From NCBI RefSeq assembly GCF_003730275.1, contig NZ_QTTA01000020.1, positions 62,001 to 126,000 of the forward strand: a DNA stretch of 64,000 nt, written 5' to 3'. The notes beneath the pieces are model-generated. The model had not been told where the DNA came from and did no database searches. It saw only the letters and a program-made list of their open reading frames with translations. The DNA is from Brevundimonas halotolerans. Lineage in GTDB: Bacteria > Pseudomonadota > Alphaproteobacteria > Caulobacterales > Caulobacteraceae. How positions within the stretch are numbered: the first letter of the stretch is position 1; each line of letters opens with the position of its first letter. Shown one piece after another: positions 55,652 to 64,000 of the stretch. The translations under genes were made by a program, and so were the position numbers.

Positions 55652-56242
55652 TCAGTCGAAGAACAGGACGACCAGCCCCGTCAGGGCAAAGCCGAGGGCG
55701 GCCGCGATGCGGATCCAGGTCAGGGACAGGCGTGTCGCGGCCTTCTCGCCGAGGAAGACGGCCGGCGTATTGGCCAGCATCATCCCCAGGGTCGAGCCGA
55801 TCACGACGGGGATCAGGGCCTCGAACCGAACGGCCAGAGCCGCCGTGGCGATCTGGGTCTTGTCGCCCATCTCGAGCACAAAGAAGGCCGCCATGGTCGT
55901 CAGGAAGATGCCGCGCCAGTTGGTCTCTTTCGGTGCCGGGCGGTCCTCCAGCCGGTCGGGGAACAGGGTCCAGGCACCAAAGGCCAGAAAGGTCAGGCCG
56001 ATCCCCCATTTGACCCACGCCCCCTCGGCAAAGCTGGCCAGCACGGAGCCCGCGATCGCCGCCACCGCATGATTGGCGACGGTCGCCACCAGTATGCCGG
56101 CGAGGATGGGCACGGGCCGCCGCCACGCCGCCGCCAGCAGCACGGCCAGCAGCATGGTCTTGTCGCCGATCTCGGCCAGGGCCACCAGGCCGGTCGAAAC
56201 AGCCAGGGCCTCCCAGAAGGGGCCGTCTGCAAAAGGAATCAC
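55652..56242 (-). CDS. GDT1/UPF0016 (TMEM165-like) Mn2+ transporter
   Basis: 196 residues, six membrane helices in two repeats, each with the family motif E-x-G-D-K-[TS]: AEIGDKTML and LEMGDKTQI. These carry Mn2+ (or Ca2+)/H+ exchange. The start is GTG 56242. A yybP-ykoY riboswitch precedes it, which strongly supports Mn2+ export. Sits between nrdB (same strand) and nrdA (opposite strand). Confidence 0.92.
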   Translation of the reverse strand: MIPFADGPFWEALAVSTGLVALAEIGDKTMLLAVLLAAAWRRPVPILAGILVATVANHAVAAIAGSVLASFAEGAWVKWGIGLTFLAFGAWTLFPDRLEDRPAPKETNWRGIFLTTMAAFFVLEMGDKTQIATAALAVRFEALIPVVIGSTLGMMLANTPAVFLGEKAATRLSLTWIRIAAALGFALTGLVVLFFD

Positions 56243-56309
56243 AACAGGTCACTCGGGCGGGGGCGACGGGCGAACCGACGGTCATCGCGAACGCCCCCGC
56301 ATGGATGCG

Positions 56310-56446
56310 CCCCGCGATGCCAGCGGTCTTGTCAAACAGCTCCGCGACCCGAAGGTCTGCGGGAGCCCCGCACGCGCCATTCCCTCCGGGCGAGGGAAAG
56401 TGTGTTGACGCGCGCCCCACTTTTGCGTGGGCGACTACTCCCCGAT
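56310..56446 (-). promoter_or_regulatory. yybP-ykoY manganese riboswitch
   Basis: On the minus strand the leader reads CGGGGAGTAGTCGCC at 56444-56430, then GCGTCAACACAC, paired stems, and TTTGACAAGACCGC ending near 56323. The conserved GGGGAGUAG and ...CAAGACC loop blocks form the Mn2+ site of this class. The gene following is a GDT1 exporter, a known type of target. Sequence 56243-56310 would hold the switch platform, probably acting on translation of GTG 56242. Confidence 0.85.
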
Positions 56447-56842
56447 GACGAGGGGGCCGCTTTACGCCGGAGGGGCCTGCCGCGCAAGCCGGGCCTCGCG
56501 GTGGCGTCCGGCCGCCGGCTGGGTCCGGATTTCGGCCCCTCGGTGGCGCAGGCGGGCGAGCGGGATCGTCGCCAAACGACCTCGGTTGCCGGCTGTTCCG
56601 ACGGGCGGGTGGGGCGATCACGATTTCGTGAACAGGGCTTCGGCGTCACCCCGGTGTCACAGGGCTTTCCACAGTCCCGAGAGGCTTGCCCCCCGATTCG
56701 CGAACAATGTGATCGTCAAGCCCGTTGACGGGTCGTTAGGTATCTGTGCCCCATATGTGGCGTCGGGACCTGCTTCGGCCACTAGATCATGTGGTTGTGC
56801 AGGAGGCGCTGTTGCATTGGCATTCGGGGATTATCGAGCATT
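56447..56842. other. nrdA upstream region
   Basis: 396 nt with no credible gene. Holds the start of the Mn riboswitch transcript, GC-rich sequence to about 56640, a DnaA-like CTTTCCACA at about 56664-56672, a GANTC site at 56695-56699, and the candidate NrdR box. The nrdA promoter should lie in 56700-56800. Confidence 0.5.
56779..56794. promoter_or_regulatory. Candidate NrdR box upstream of nrdA
   Basis: CCACTAGATCATGTGG fits the NrdR pattern ACACWATATATWGTGT with an AT core and flanking CAC/GTG. It is 48 nt before ATG 56843. A weaker half-match (ATATGTGG at 56753-56760) lies about three helical turns upstream. Confidence 0.45.
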
Positions 56843-58741
56843 ATGGCTGGCGTGGAAGCACTGAAGACGGCGGAAATGAAGACGGCAGAGACGTCGGGGA
56901 CGTCTGTGGGCACGACCGCTGAACGACCGCATCTGAAGGTGGTGCCCTCCATCATTCTGGACCGTTCGCGCGACGCCCTGCTGACCGAGTTCGGCAAGAA
57001 GACGCTGGAAGACCGCTATCTGCTGGCGGGCGAAAGCTATCAGGACATGTTCGCGCGGGTGGCCAATGCCTTCGCCGATGACACCGACCACGCCCAGCGC
57101 ATCTATGACTATATGAGCCAGCTGTGGTTCATGCCGGCGACGCCGGTGCTGTCGAACGGCGGCGCCAATCGCGGCCTGCCGATCTCCTGCTTCCTGAATG
57201 CGGTCGGTGACAGCCTCGACGGCATCCAGTCGGTCTGGAACGAGAACGTCGCCCTGGCCTCGAACGGCGGCGGCATCGGCACCTATTGGGGCGGCGTCCG
57301 CTCGATCGGCGAGAAGGTCAAGGGCGCGGGCCAGACCTCGGGCATCATCCCCTTCATCCGCGTGATGGACAGCCTGACGCTGGCGATCTCGCAGGGCTCG
57401 CTGCGCCGGGGTTCGGCCGCCGTCTACCTGGATGTGCACCACCCCGAGATCGAGGAGTTCCTCGAAATCCGCAAACCGTCGGGCGACTTCAACCGCAAGT
57501 CCCTGAACCTGCACCACGGCATCAACATCACCGACGCCTTCATGGAGGCGGTGCGCGACGGCAAGACCTTCGACCTGCTGTCACCCAAGGATCAGGCGGT
57601 GATGAAGACCGTCGACGCCCGCGGCCTGTGGCAGAAGATCCTCGAGATACGCCTGCAGACCGGGGAGCCGTATCTGATCTTCTCGGACACGGTGAACCGC
57701 CAGATGCCGCGCCACCAGCGCGAGCTGGGCCTGTCGGTCAAGCAATCCAACCTGTGCTCGGAAATCATGCTGCACACCGGCCGCGACCACCTGGGCGTCG
57801 ACCGGACGGCGGTCTGCTGCCTGTCGTCGGTCAATGCCGAGACCTTCCTGGAGTGGAAGGACGAGCCGCGCTTCATCGAGGACGTCATGCGTTTCCTCGA
57901 CAATGTGCTGGAAGACTTCATCCGCCGCGCCCCGCCGGAAATGTCGGCCGCCGTCTATTCGGCCAAGCGCGAGCGGTCGGTGGGTCTGGGGCTGATGGGC
58001 TTCCACTCCTTCCTGCAGGCGCAGGGCGTGGCCTTTGAATCGGCCATGGCCAAGTCGTGGAACATGCGGCTGTTCAAGCACCTGCGCCGCGAGGCCGACA
58101 AGGCCAGCCGCCTGCTGGCCGAAGAAAAGGGCGCCTGCCCCGATGCCGAAGAGCGCGGCATCATGGAGCGCTTCTCGCACAAGCTGGCCATCGCCCCCAC
58201 GGCCTCGATCTCGATCATTTGCGGCGGTACCTCGGCGGGCATCGAGCCGATCCCGGCCAACATCTATACGCACAAGACCCTGTCGGGCTCGTTCGCGGTC
58301 AAGAACCCCTATCTGGAGGAAATCCTCGAGGCCAAGGGTCTCAACACCGACGCCATCTGGAATTCGATCCTCGAGAATGAAGGCTCGGTCCAGCATCTGG
58401 ACGAGCTGACCGACGACGAGAAAGCCATCTTCAAGACCGCCTTTGAACTGGATCAGCGCTGGGTTGTCGAACTGGCCGCTGATCGCACGCCCGAGGTCTG
58501 CCAAGCGCAGTCGGTCAATCTGTTCATTCCCGGCGACGTCGAGAAATGGGACCTGCACATGCTGCACTGGTCGGCGTGGGAGCGGGGTCTGAAGTCGCTC
58601 TATTACCTGCGGTCCAAGTCGGTGCAGCGGGCATCGTTCGCCGGCTCGGAGGACAAGGCCGAGGCCGAAATCGATCCGAACCAGCCTGATTTGTTCTCGG
58701 TGGCGCGCACCGATTATGACGAGTGTCTGGCCTGCCAGTAG
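56843..58741 (+). CDS. nrdA: Ribonucleotide reductase class I alpha subunit
   Basis: 632 residues. Active-site cysteines are visible in ISCFLNAVGDS, NLCSEI (NxCxE) and AVCCLSSVN; the C-terminal redox pair is CLACQ. It reduces ribonucleotides with NrdB. The N-terminus (to KKTLEDRYLL near residue 50) is too short for the ATP-cone that senses dATP. ATG 56843 is chosen over the GTG at 56789, because the added residues are not protein-like. Confidence 0.95.
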   Translation: MAGVEALKTAEMKTAETSGTSVGTTAERPHLKVVPSIILDRSRDALLTEFGKKTLEDRYLLAGESYQDMFARVANAFADDTDHAQRIYDYMSQLWFMPATPVLSNGGANRGLPISCFLNAVGDSLDGIQSVWNENVALASNGGGIGTYWGGVRSIGEKVKGAGQTSGIIPFIRVMDSLTLAISQGSLRRGSAAVYLDVHHPEIEEFLEIRKPSGDFNRKSLNLHHGINITDAFMEAVRDGKTFDLLSPKDQAVMKTVDARGLWQKILEIRLQTGEPYLIFSDTVNRQMPRHQRELGLSVKQSNLCSEIMLHTGRDHLGVDRTAVCCLSSVNAETFLEWKDEPRFIEDVMRFLDNVLEDFIRRAPPEMSAAVYSAKRERSVGLGLMGFHSFLQAQGVAFESAMAKSWNMRLFKHLRREADKASRLLAEEKGACPDAEERGIMERFSHKLAIAPTASISIICGGTSAGIEPIPANIYTHKTLSGSFAVKNPYLEEILEAKGLNTDAIWNSILENEGSVQHLDELTDDEKAIFKTAFELDQRWVVELAADRTPEVCQAQSVNLFIPGDVEKWDLHMLHWSAWERGLKSLYYLRSKSVQRASFAGSEDKAEAEIDPNQPDLFSVARTDYDECLACQ

Positions 58742-58775
58742 GGCAAGGCCCGGCGAGAGGGAACGCGGAGCCATC

Positions 58776-58795
58776 CCGATCCGTTAGGGGATCGG
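58776..58795 (+). terminator. Hairpin after nrdA
   Basis: CCGATCC and GGATCGG form a 7-bp stem with loop GTTAGG, 34 nt after the nrdA stop. No clear T-tract follows. Confidence 0.45.
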
Positions 58796-58884
58796 AGCCG
58801 CGTCGCCGAAAAGTCATTTGTCGGACGCGGGCGAATGTAGCATGCTCAAGCGCGTAACGCTGCGTAAGGGCACGGTGAGGGCCT

Positions 58885-59793
58885 GTGAAGCGATCGACGT
58901 CCATACTGGTCGGGTGTGTCCTGGCCACCGGTTTCGGGGGAGCTGCCTTTGCACAGGCGGGCCCGTCGACGACGGCGTCACTCAACTCTGCAGACCCGTG
59001 GGAAGACAGCTGGGAAGCCCAGCGTCGTGACCGCGAAATAACCTCGCGCCTCAATGCGGACACCACCTATACGGCCCGGACCCAAACCGTCGCAGGTCCT
59101 GCCTATGTGCCCGACAGTCGGTCCGTCGACGTCCGGCCACTGGAGATCGAGCGCGGCTCGCCCTGGGTGGCGACCAGCCGCGAGGTCTGGCGCGAGACGG
59201 ATGCCTATACCGAAAGCCTCAGGGTCGACAGCGTCGGCACCCTGCGTCGCGCAGATGGCGGGCCGCTGCCGCCGGGCGCCGGCGATGCGGTCGCGGTCGA
59301 GGACGAGCGCTATGGCCTCAGCTATCGTCGGGGCTGGCCGTCCACGCTCGGCTATACCGCCTCGGGCCTCGAAGTGACCCTGACGCCCCACGCCGGGGTC
59401 GGCCTGACGCCGCTGGGTCCCGTGGCCGAGGCCGGGGCCACCCTGTCGATCGGCTCGGACGTCGATCGCATGGTGCCCGAGGGGCAGGAGGTCTTTGGCG
59501 ACCGGGCGCGCTGGTATCTGTTCGCCGCAGGTTCCGGCCGCGCGGTCGGCTATAATTTCGCCCGCACCCGCGACGGCAACTATGCCCGCTCGGGCTACAG
59601 CCACGACTCAGGGGCCTTCCTTGGCGATGCCTCGATCGGCGTCGCCTTCCGCCGGGGCGACGTCCACAGCTCGGTCGGTCTGGTCTATCGCGAGATCGAG
59701 CCCGGCGGCATGCGCGACATGAGCGACAGCATTGAGGCCGATGTGACCGAGGGCATGGTGGCCTTCCAGTTCTCGATCAAACCCGACTGGTGA
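58885..59793 (+). CDS. LpxR-like (DUF2219) outer-membrane barrel, tentative
   Basis: 302 residues. Signal peptide to about residue 23 (GGAAFAQ). The C-terminal half has barrel-like alternation: RWYLFAAGSGRAVGYNF, GYSHDSGAFLGDASIGVAFRRGDVHSSVGLVYREIEP, ending VAFQFSIKPDW with a C-terminal aromatic. This resembles the lipid A deacylase LpxR/DUF2219 family, but the N-terminal part is polar and not typical. GTG 58885 start. Lipid A modification is only a possibility. Confidence 0.5.
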   Translation: MKRSTSILVGCVLATGFGGAAFAQAGPSTTASLNSADPWEDSWEAQRRDREITSRLNADTTYTARTQTVAGPAYVPDSRSVDVRPLEIERGSPWVATSREVWRETDAYTESLRVDSVGTLRRADGGPLPPGAGDAVAVEDERYGLSYRRGWPSTLGYTASGLEVTLTPHAGVGLTPLGPVAEAGATLSIGSDVDRMVPEGQEVFGDRARWYLFAAGSGRAVGYNFARTRDGNYARSGYSHDSGAFLGDASIGVAFRRGDVHSSVGLVYREIEPGGMRDMSDSIEADVTEGMVAFQFSIKPDW

Positions 59794-59797
59794 TCCG

Positions 59798-61552
59798 CTA
59801 GCGGGGCGCCACTACGCCCTCGCGGCGATCGTCGGCCCCGCCATCCCATGCCCAGCCGTCCGGCCCTAGCCGCCACAGGCCGCCGTGCAGGCCCGAATTC
59901 TCGCTGGCATTGGGCCGCAATCGCAGGTCCCGCTCCATCAAGGCCGCCTGAAGCTCGGGCGAGAACCGCTCGGTGTCCGCCCCCAGCCCAGACCCGCGCG
60001 CCACCAGATTGGGCAGGTCAAAGGCGTCCTGCACGCCCAGGCCCCAGTCGAGGGTGCCGATCAGGGCCTTGGCGTTATAGGCTAGGATCGACGACCCGCC
60101 GGGCGAGCCCAGCCCCCCGACCAGCCGCCCCTCGCGGTCGAAAATCAGCACCGGCGACATTGAGGACCGCGGCCGCTTGCCGCCCGCCACGGCATTGGCC
60201 ACCGGGCGCCCCAGATCATCGACGGGCTCGAAAGAGAAATCGGTCAGCTGGTTGTTCAGGAAAAAGCCGCCGCTCATCCGGCCCGAGCCGAACACGCTCT
60301 CGACCGTGGTCGTCATGCTGACGGCATTGCCCCACTGGTCGACGATGAAGAAGTGCGAGGTTCCAGCGGGCTCGGTCGTGGCGTCGGTGCCGACCGCGAC
60401 GATGCCGGGCGGGTTGCCGGCCTCCGCCGCGCCGGTCAGGCCGGGTACCAGGGCGGCGCGTTCGGCAACATAGCCCGGGTCCAGCAGGCCTGCGACCGGC
60501 ACATAGACGAAATCCGCATCGGCCACATAGCGATCCCGGTCAGCGTACATCAGCCGCTGCAGCCGGGCGAAGGCGACCCAGGCACCTGCGTCGTCCGGGC
60601 CGGCTGATACGTCCGGCACATGCTCGGCCATGGCCAGCAGCTGCAGCAGGGACACCCCGCTGGACGGCGGCGGCGGCACACAGACCACATAGATCCGGTA
60701 GGGGCGGCACAGGGCTTCGCGCACCTTCGGCTGATAGCCGGCCATATCTTCCAGCGTCAGGGCCCCGGGGCGCGGGGCTTCGGCGACCGTTTCGACAATC
60801 CCCTCGGCGAGCGGGCCCTCATACAGGGCGCGCGGCCCGTCGGCAGCCAGCACGCGCACCGTTTCGGCATAGGCCGGATTGGTCAGCACATCGCCCGTCT
60901 GCACACGCTGTCCGTCGGCCCCGGTGAAATAGGCATTGGCCCAGTCGCTGCGGGCCTGTCCGCGCGTCGAGGCGATGAAGCCGCCCAGCCGGGGGCTGAT
61001 CTCGAACCCGTCCTCGGCCAGTCGTTCGGCCTCGCCGAACAGATCCGCCCAGGACAGCCGACCGTGCCGCTCGTGCGCCAGGCCCAGCATGGCCACCGCC
61101 CCCGGCACGCCGGTCGAGCGCCCCGACATGACGGCGTCGGCAAAGCCCAGCGGCTTGCCGTCCTGCCAGAACAACTCGGGCGTGGCCGCAGCAGGGGCGG
61201 TCTCGCGCCCGTCATAGACGGTGACCGCGCCGCTTTCGGCGTCGAACCACATCATGAAGGCGCCGCCGCCCAACCCCGACGACTGCGGCTCGACCAGGCC
61301 CAGAACCGCCTGCACCGCCACCGCTGCATCGGCTGCCGTGCCGCCCCGGTCCAGCACCGCCATACCGGCCGCCACCGCATGCGGATTGGCCGCCGAGACG
61401 AACGGCCCGACGGCCTTCGGCGCATCCGACGCGACCGGGGCGGCCGGGTCGACCGGCCGGGCCTCCGGCTGCATCGCACAGGCGGCCCCGATCAGCAGCA
61501 GGCCAGGCAGGGCGACGGCAAACAGGGGGCGCAGGAGGTTCGACACAGGCAT
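59798..61552 (-). CDS. ggt: Gamma-glutamyltransferase
   Basis: 584 residues, normal length. The precursor carries signal and a possible lipobox (LIGAAC, Cys25). GGT landmarks: VGPFVSAANPHAVAAGM, GGTAADAAVAVQAVLGLVEPQSSGLGGG, the autocleavage/nucleophile Thr398 in GTSHF, and PRSSMSPVLIF. It matures into two chains in the periplasm and cleaves glutathione. Convergent with the LpxR-like gene, 4 nt apart. Confidence 0.93.
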   Translation of the reverse strand: MPVSNLLRPLFAVALPGLLLIGAACAMQPEARPVDPAAPVASDAPKAVGPFVSAANPHAVAAGMAVLDRGGTAADAAVAVQAVLGLVEPQSSGLGGGAFMMWFDAESGAVTVYDGRETAPAAATPELFWQDGKPLGFADAVMSGRSTGVPGAVAMLGLAHERHGRLSWADLFGEAERLAEDGFEISPRLGGFIASTRGQARSDWANAYFTGADGQRVQTGDVLTNPAYAETVRVLAADGPRALYEGPLAEGIVETVAEAPRPGALTLEDMAGYQPKVREALCRPYRIYVVCVPPPPSSGVSLLQLLAMAEHVPDVSAGPDDAGAWVAFARLQRLMYADRDRYVADADFVYVPVAGLLDPGYVAERAALVPGLTGAAEAGNPPGIVAVGTDATTEPAGTSHFFIVDQWGNAVSMTTTVESVFGSGRMSGGFFLNNQLTDFSFEPVDDLGRPVANAVAGGKRPRSSMSPVLIFDREGRLVGGLGSPGGSSILAYNAKALIGTLDWGLGVQDAFDLPNLVARGSGLGADTERFSPELQAALMERDLRLRPNASENSGLHGGLWRLGPDGWAWDGGADDRREGVVAPR

Positions 61553-61733
61553 GAACAGGGACAGGTCCGTTGCGACATTGCGGGGAGTTCGATCCGGCCT
61601 AGCCCATTTTGGCCCGCCGTTCGACGATGACTTGCCCGCCAGTCAGATTCTCGGCGTTTCAGGAGCTCACAGGTCTTGCGCCGATGAAACCGAGGGGCTA
61701 GAGAACCGCCCCTGCCCCGCAAGGGTCAGATCC

Positions 61734-61810
61734 GCACCCGTAGCTCAGCTGGATAGAGCACCAGACTACGAATCTGGGGGTCGGGCGTTCGAATCGCTCC
61801 GGGTGCGCCA
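61734..61810 (+). tRNA. tRNA-Arg (anticodon ACG)
   Basis: Canonical 77-nt cloverleaf with encoded CCA: acceptor GCACCCG/CGGGTGC, D stem GCTC/GAGC with loop AGCTGGATA, anticodon stem CCAGA/TCTGG with loop CTACGAA, T loop TTCGAAT. The ACG anticodon becomes ICG by TadA. Stands alone between ggt and the carboxylesterase; T-rich TTTTCC follows. Confidence 0.97.
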
Positions 61811-61867
61811 TTTTCCTTCAATCACTGTGTTGAACCGCTCCACGGTCCCGAGCTGGCTGGCGCGCGC

Positions 61868-63463
61868 CTAGGTCCCCGGCTGGATGTAGGGGATGCGGCC
61901 GAACCAGGCGCGTTCGGTGCCGCGGGGGTCGTTCTCCATCCGGGGCGGCCGGTCCAGGATCAGGGTCTCGCGGCGCGCCAGCGAATACGGCGTCCAGTCC
62001 GGCAGGCCGGCGCCATTGGGATCGCCGGTCGCGGCATAGCGGGCGACGAAGCCGCTCATCCGGTCGGCCATGTCCTGTGCCTGTGGCCCGATGACGCCCG
62101 ATTCCTCGGCGGCCAGGGTGTCGAACACCAACGGAATGTCCGATGTGTGAAAGGCCCCGCTCCGGCCATCCGGCAGGCGGGCGGGCCAGTCCAGCTGATA
62201 GACCCGGGCCGGGCTGCCCTGCCGCGCGCGTTCCTCGGCCTCGATCACCGCGGCGCGCCAGGACCGGCCAGCGGTGGTGGCCCGGATCAGCACCTCATCC
62301 GGCGACATCTGCGGATAGAGGTCGCGGTAAAAGGCGATCACCTGTTCCGGCGCCACATCGATGCGCATCTGCGAGGGCGTCAGCCGCGCGGGCAGGCTGT
62401 CCCACGTCAGGTCGCGATTGGCCGGGTCATTGCCCAGAAACGCCAGCGTCTCCTCGCGGGTATTGCCGATGATCATCGGAATGTCGGCCGAGAGGGCAGG
62501 GGCATCGGGATAGAAGGGGTGGCGGGTCAGCACCCGGTCATCCAGCACCGGCCCGAAATAAAGACTGCCGCCCAGGATCGGATCCTCGGCCCGGGTCGCC
62601 TCGATAAGGCGCTCGACCGGCAGGGTGCGCAGCTGGCCGATCTGGCCGGGCGCGAGGCCCAGCGCGTCCAGCCAGACCTCCGCCCGGCGGGTGGCGTTCA
62701 GTGGGCCCGAGGCGGTGACCTGCTGGCCGCTCATGGTCATGACCCGGTGGAACAGGCCCCGCGCCTGCGGCATGGCCATCAGGGTGGCGATCTTGGCCCC
62801 GCCGCCGGACTGCCCGATCAGGGTCACGCGTGACGGGTCTCCGCCAAAGGCCGCGATACTGTCGCGCACCCATTCCAGCGCCAGCACCAGATCCAGCTGG
62901 CCCAGATTGCCGCTGTCTTCAAAGCCGGGGATGCCGTGGGCCTCCGCCAGACGCGCCAGATAGCCATATCCCAGCGCGTTCAGCCGGTGGTTCAGCGTCA
63001 CCACCACCAGACCCTGCCGCCGCGCCAGCCGCGCGCCGCTCGTGAGGGGGCTGGAGCCAGAGCCGGTCGCATAGGCGCCGCCGTGGATATAGACGACGAC
63101 CGGGCGCGGTTGCTCGACGCGGGCCGGCGTCCAGACATTCAGGCGCAGGCAGTCCTCAGAGGTTGCCCCGGCCTCGGCCCGCTGGGGGGCAGAGGGGCCA
63201 TAGGCGGTGGCCTCGAACGGTGTGGTCCAGGGCGCGGGCGGGACCGGCGGGGCGAACCGCCGGGGGCCGGTATCGGCGCCGTAGGGGATGCCGAGGAAGG
63301 CGCGTGCGCCGTCATCCACAAATCCTTGCACCGGGCCATGGCGAGTTTGCGCGCGCGGAGGCCCCCGATCACGACCGATGGCCAAGCCGGGCAGCGAGGC
63401 GGCCAGTCCTGCGCCGATCAGCACCCCCCGACGCGAGGTCCAGGGTCCGCCCCGCTGTGCCAT
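61868..63463 (-). CDS. Exported type-B carboxylesterase
   Basis: 531 residues. N-terminal twin-Arg-like signal (TSRRGVLIGAGLAASLPGLA). Type-B carboxylesterase blocks: FLGIPYGADT, EDCLRLNVWTP, the oxyanion motif YIHGGAY, catalytic Ser in GQSGGGAK, Glu in GNTREETLAF and His in FHTSDIPLVF. Acts on esters in the periplasm; substrate unknown. ATG 63463 is preferred over the frame extended to 63784, which runs antisense to the neighbouring gene. Confidence 0.92.
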   Translation of the reverse strand: MAQRGGPWTSRRGVLIGAGLAASLPGLAIGRDRGPPRAQTRHGPVQGFVDDGARAFLGIPYGADTGPRRFAPPVPPAPWTTPFEATAYGPSAPQRAEAGATSEDCLRLNVWTPARVEQPRPVVVYIHGGAYATGSGSSPLTSGARLARRQGLVVVTLNHRLNALGYGYLARLAEAHGIPGFEDSGNLGQLDLVLALEWVRDSIAAFGGDPSRVTLIGQSGGGAKIATLMAMPQARGLFHRVMTMSGQQVTASGPLNATRRAEVWLDALGLAPGQIGQLRTLPVERLIEATRAEDPILGGSLYFGPVLDDRVLTRHPFYPDAPALSADIPMIIGNTREETLAFLGNDPANRDLTWDSLPARLTPSQMRIDVAPEQVIAFYRDLYPQMSPDEVLIRATTAGRSWRAAVIEAEERARQGSPARVYQLDWPARLPDGRSGAFHTSDIPLVFDTLAAEESGVIGPQAQDMADRMSGFVARYAATGDPNGAGLPDWTPYSLARRETLILDRPPRMENDPRGTERAWFGRIPYIQPGT

Positions 63464-63545
63464 GTTGTATCCCCCCACCGTCCGGAGACGGAGGCTGTCA
63501 CGGCTACACGAGGGCATCAATACGGGGGCAGCAATCGATCTGTCG

Positions 63546-63935
63546 TCAGTTACCCGCGCAGGCGGCCCGGTTTCCGCGTTCGCAGGCCGCGACCTGATCG
63601 CGCCAGCGGGCCTGGCGGGCTTCGGCTGCGGCCACCTCGGCGCGGTATTCGGCCATGCGGGTCTCATAGGCGGCCCGTTCGCGCGCGGCCTCGGCCTCGA
63701 TTTCGGCAATCCGCGCCGCGCGTTCAGCGACGGCCGCTTCATAGGCGGCGCGGCCCTGGGCCTCGATGGCGTCGGCGCCCTCAAGCTGGGTCAGCACCCG
63801 GGCATTCAGACGTTGGGTTTCGTCATTGCCCGTATCCTGTTCGGCGACGGGGTCCTGCGCCGGCGGGCGAGCGGGGTCTTGCAGAACGGGGTTGCCCAGT
63901 ATCAGGACGGCAGAAAGGGTCACAAGCGTAATCAT
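63546..63935 (-). CDS. Small exported coiled-coil protein
   Basis: 129 residues. Signal peptide about 1-20 (MITLVTLSAVLILGNPVLQ). Mature protein has a Pro/Asp linker and then an Ala/Glu/Arg coiled coil (AIEAQGRAAYEAAVAERAAR and on), ending with a Cys pair AACERGNRAACAGN. Similar small proteins occur in Caulobacterales, with no known function. GGAGG 8 nt before ATG 63935 decides the start over 63959. Confidence 0.7.
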   Translation of the reverse strand: MITLVTLSAVLILGNPVLQDPARPPAQDPVAEQDTGNDETQRLNARVLTQLEGADAIEAQGRAAYEAAVAERAARIAEIEAEAARERAAYETRMAEYRAEVAAAEARQARWRDQVAACERGNRAACAGN

Positions 63936-64000
63936 AGGGTCCTCCGAAGGAACACTCATACGCCATCGGAAACGGTCAAGCCTGTGAAAGTTTCCTCATG

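Noticed and set aside
61734..61867. tRNA-Arg as an integration site for a mobile element
   Set aside because: No integrase, no direct repeat of the tRNA 3' end, and ordinary flanking genes.

Overview
The window looks like a chromosomal segment of a Caulobacteraceae alphaproteobacterium, most likely Brevundimonas or a close relative. It is very GC-rich and tightly packed, with many 4-nt ATGA/GTGA overlaps. It carries a GcrA cell-cycle regulator, a PodJ-like polar organiser, a cpa/tad Flp-pilus locus in Caulobacter order, near-consensus CtrA boxes, and GANTC (CcrM) sites in the matching promoters. Species assignment is inference from these hallmarks.

Layout. 1-4.6 kb: an overlapping acyltransferase-tsaE-amgK operon (amgK cut by the left edge) and a divergent S9 peptidase. 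4.6-5.1 kb: a repeat-rich spacer. 5.1-12.5 kb: an esterase, a secreted unknown, AMP nucleosidase, a methyltransferase, a membrane protein/winged-helix pair, a tyrosine phosphatase and pabB. 12.5-24.5 kb: the Flp pilus locus. Two TadE/G-like pseudopilins and a lone CpaC-N-like protein lie on the minus strand; two nearly identical flp pilins, each with the same terminator, then cpaA-B-C-D-E-F-tadB-tadC lie on the plus strand. 24.5-36 kb: housekeeping and transport genes (MFS, M20 peptidases including dapE, cupin, two-domain dCTP deaminase, ApaG), an atypical tRNA-Lys, gcrA and an ABC-2 permease. 36-38.6 kb: argD-argF, with a decayed GxxExxY-type gene between long inverted repeats in the spacer. 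39.8-42.5 kb: podJ-like gene. 42.6-50.5 kb: a TSUP transporter with its TIGR02186 partner, hisC, an unknown, a DUF2125 protein and a DinG-like helicase. 51-54.4 kb: GST, a cytochrome b561/sulfite-oxidase-type molybdoenzyme pair and a serine hydrolase. 54.4-58.7 kb: nrdB and nrdA on opposite strands, flanking a GDT1/UPF0016 manganese exporter with a yybP-ykoY riboswitch. 58.9-64 kb: an LpxR-like barrel, gamma-glutamyltransferase, tRNA-Arg, a carboxylesterase and a small coiled-coil secreted protein.

How the genes fit together. The pilus locus encodes pilins, prepilin peptidase, secretin, pilotin-like lipoprotein, localisation ATPase, assembly ATPase and platform proteins, so it appears complete for one Flp pilus. 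The promoters of pilin 1, gcrA and podJ each carry a CtrA-like box; gcrA also has three GANTC sites. Pilus formation, polarity and cell-cycle control therefore probably share one regulatory circuit. nrdA and nrdB carry similar NrdR-like boxes.

The most interesting non-gene signals are: the inverted-repeat element with the GxxExxY relic and related arms 13 kb away; the Mn2+ riboswitch; the structurally odd tRNA-Lys; the recurrent 4-bp CTAG overlaps at convergent stops; the six-copy 9-bp tandem repeat; and several families of extragenic palindromes. I found no CRISPR array, prophage, intact insertion sequence or rRNA. No clearly novel multigene system is visible.
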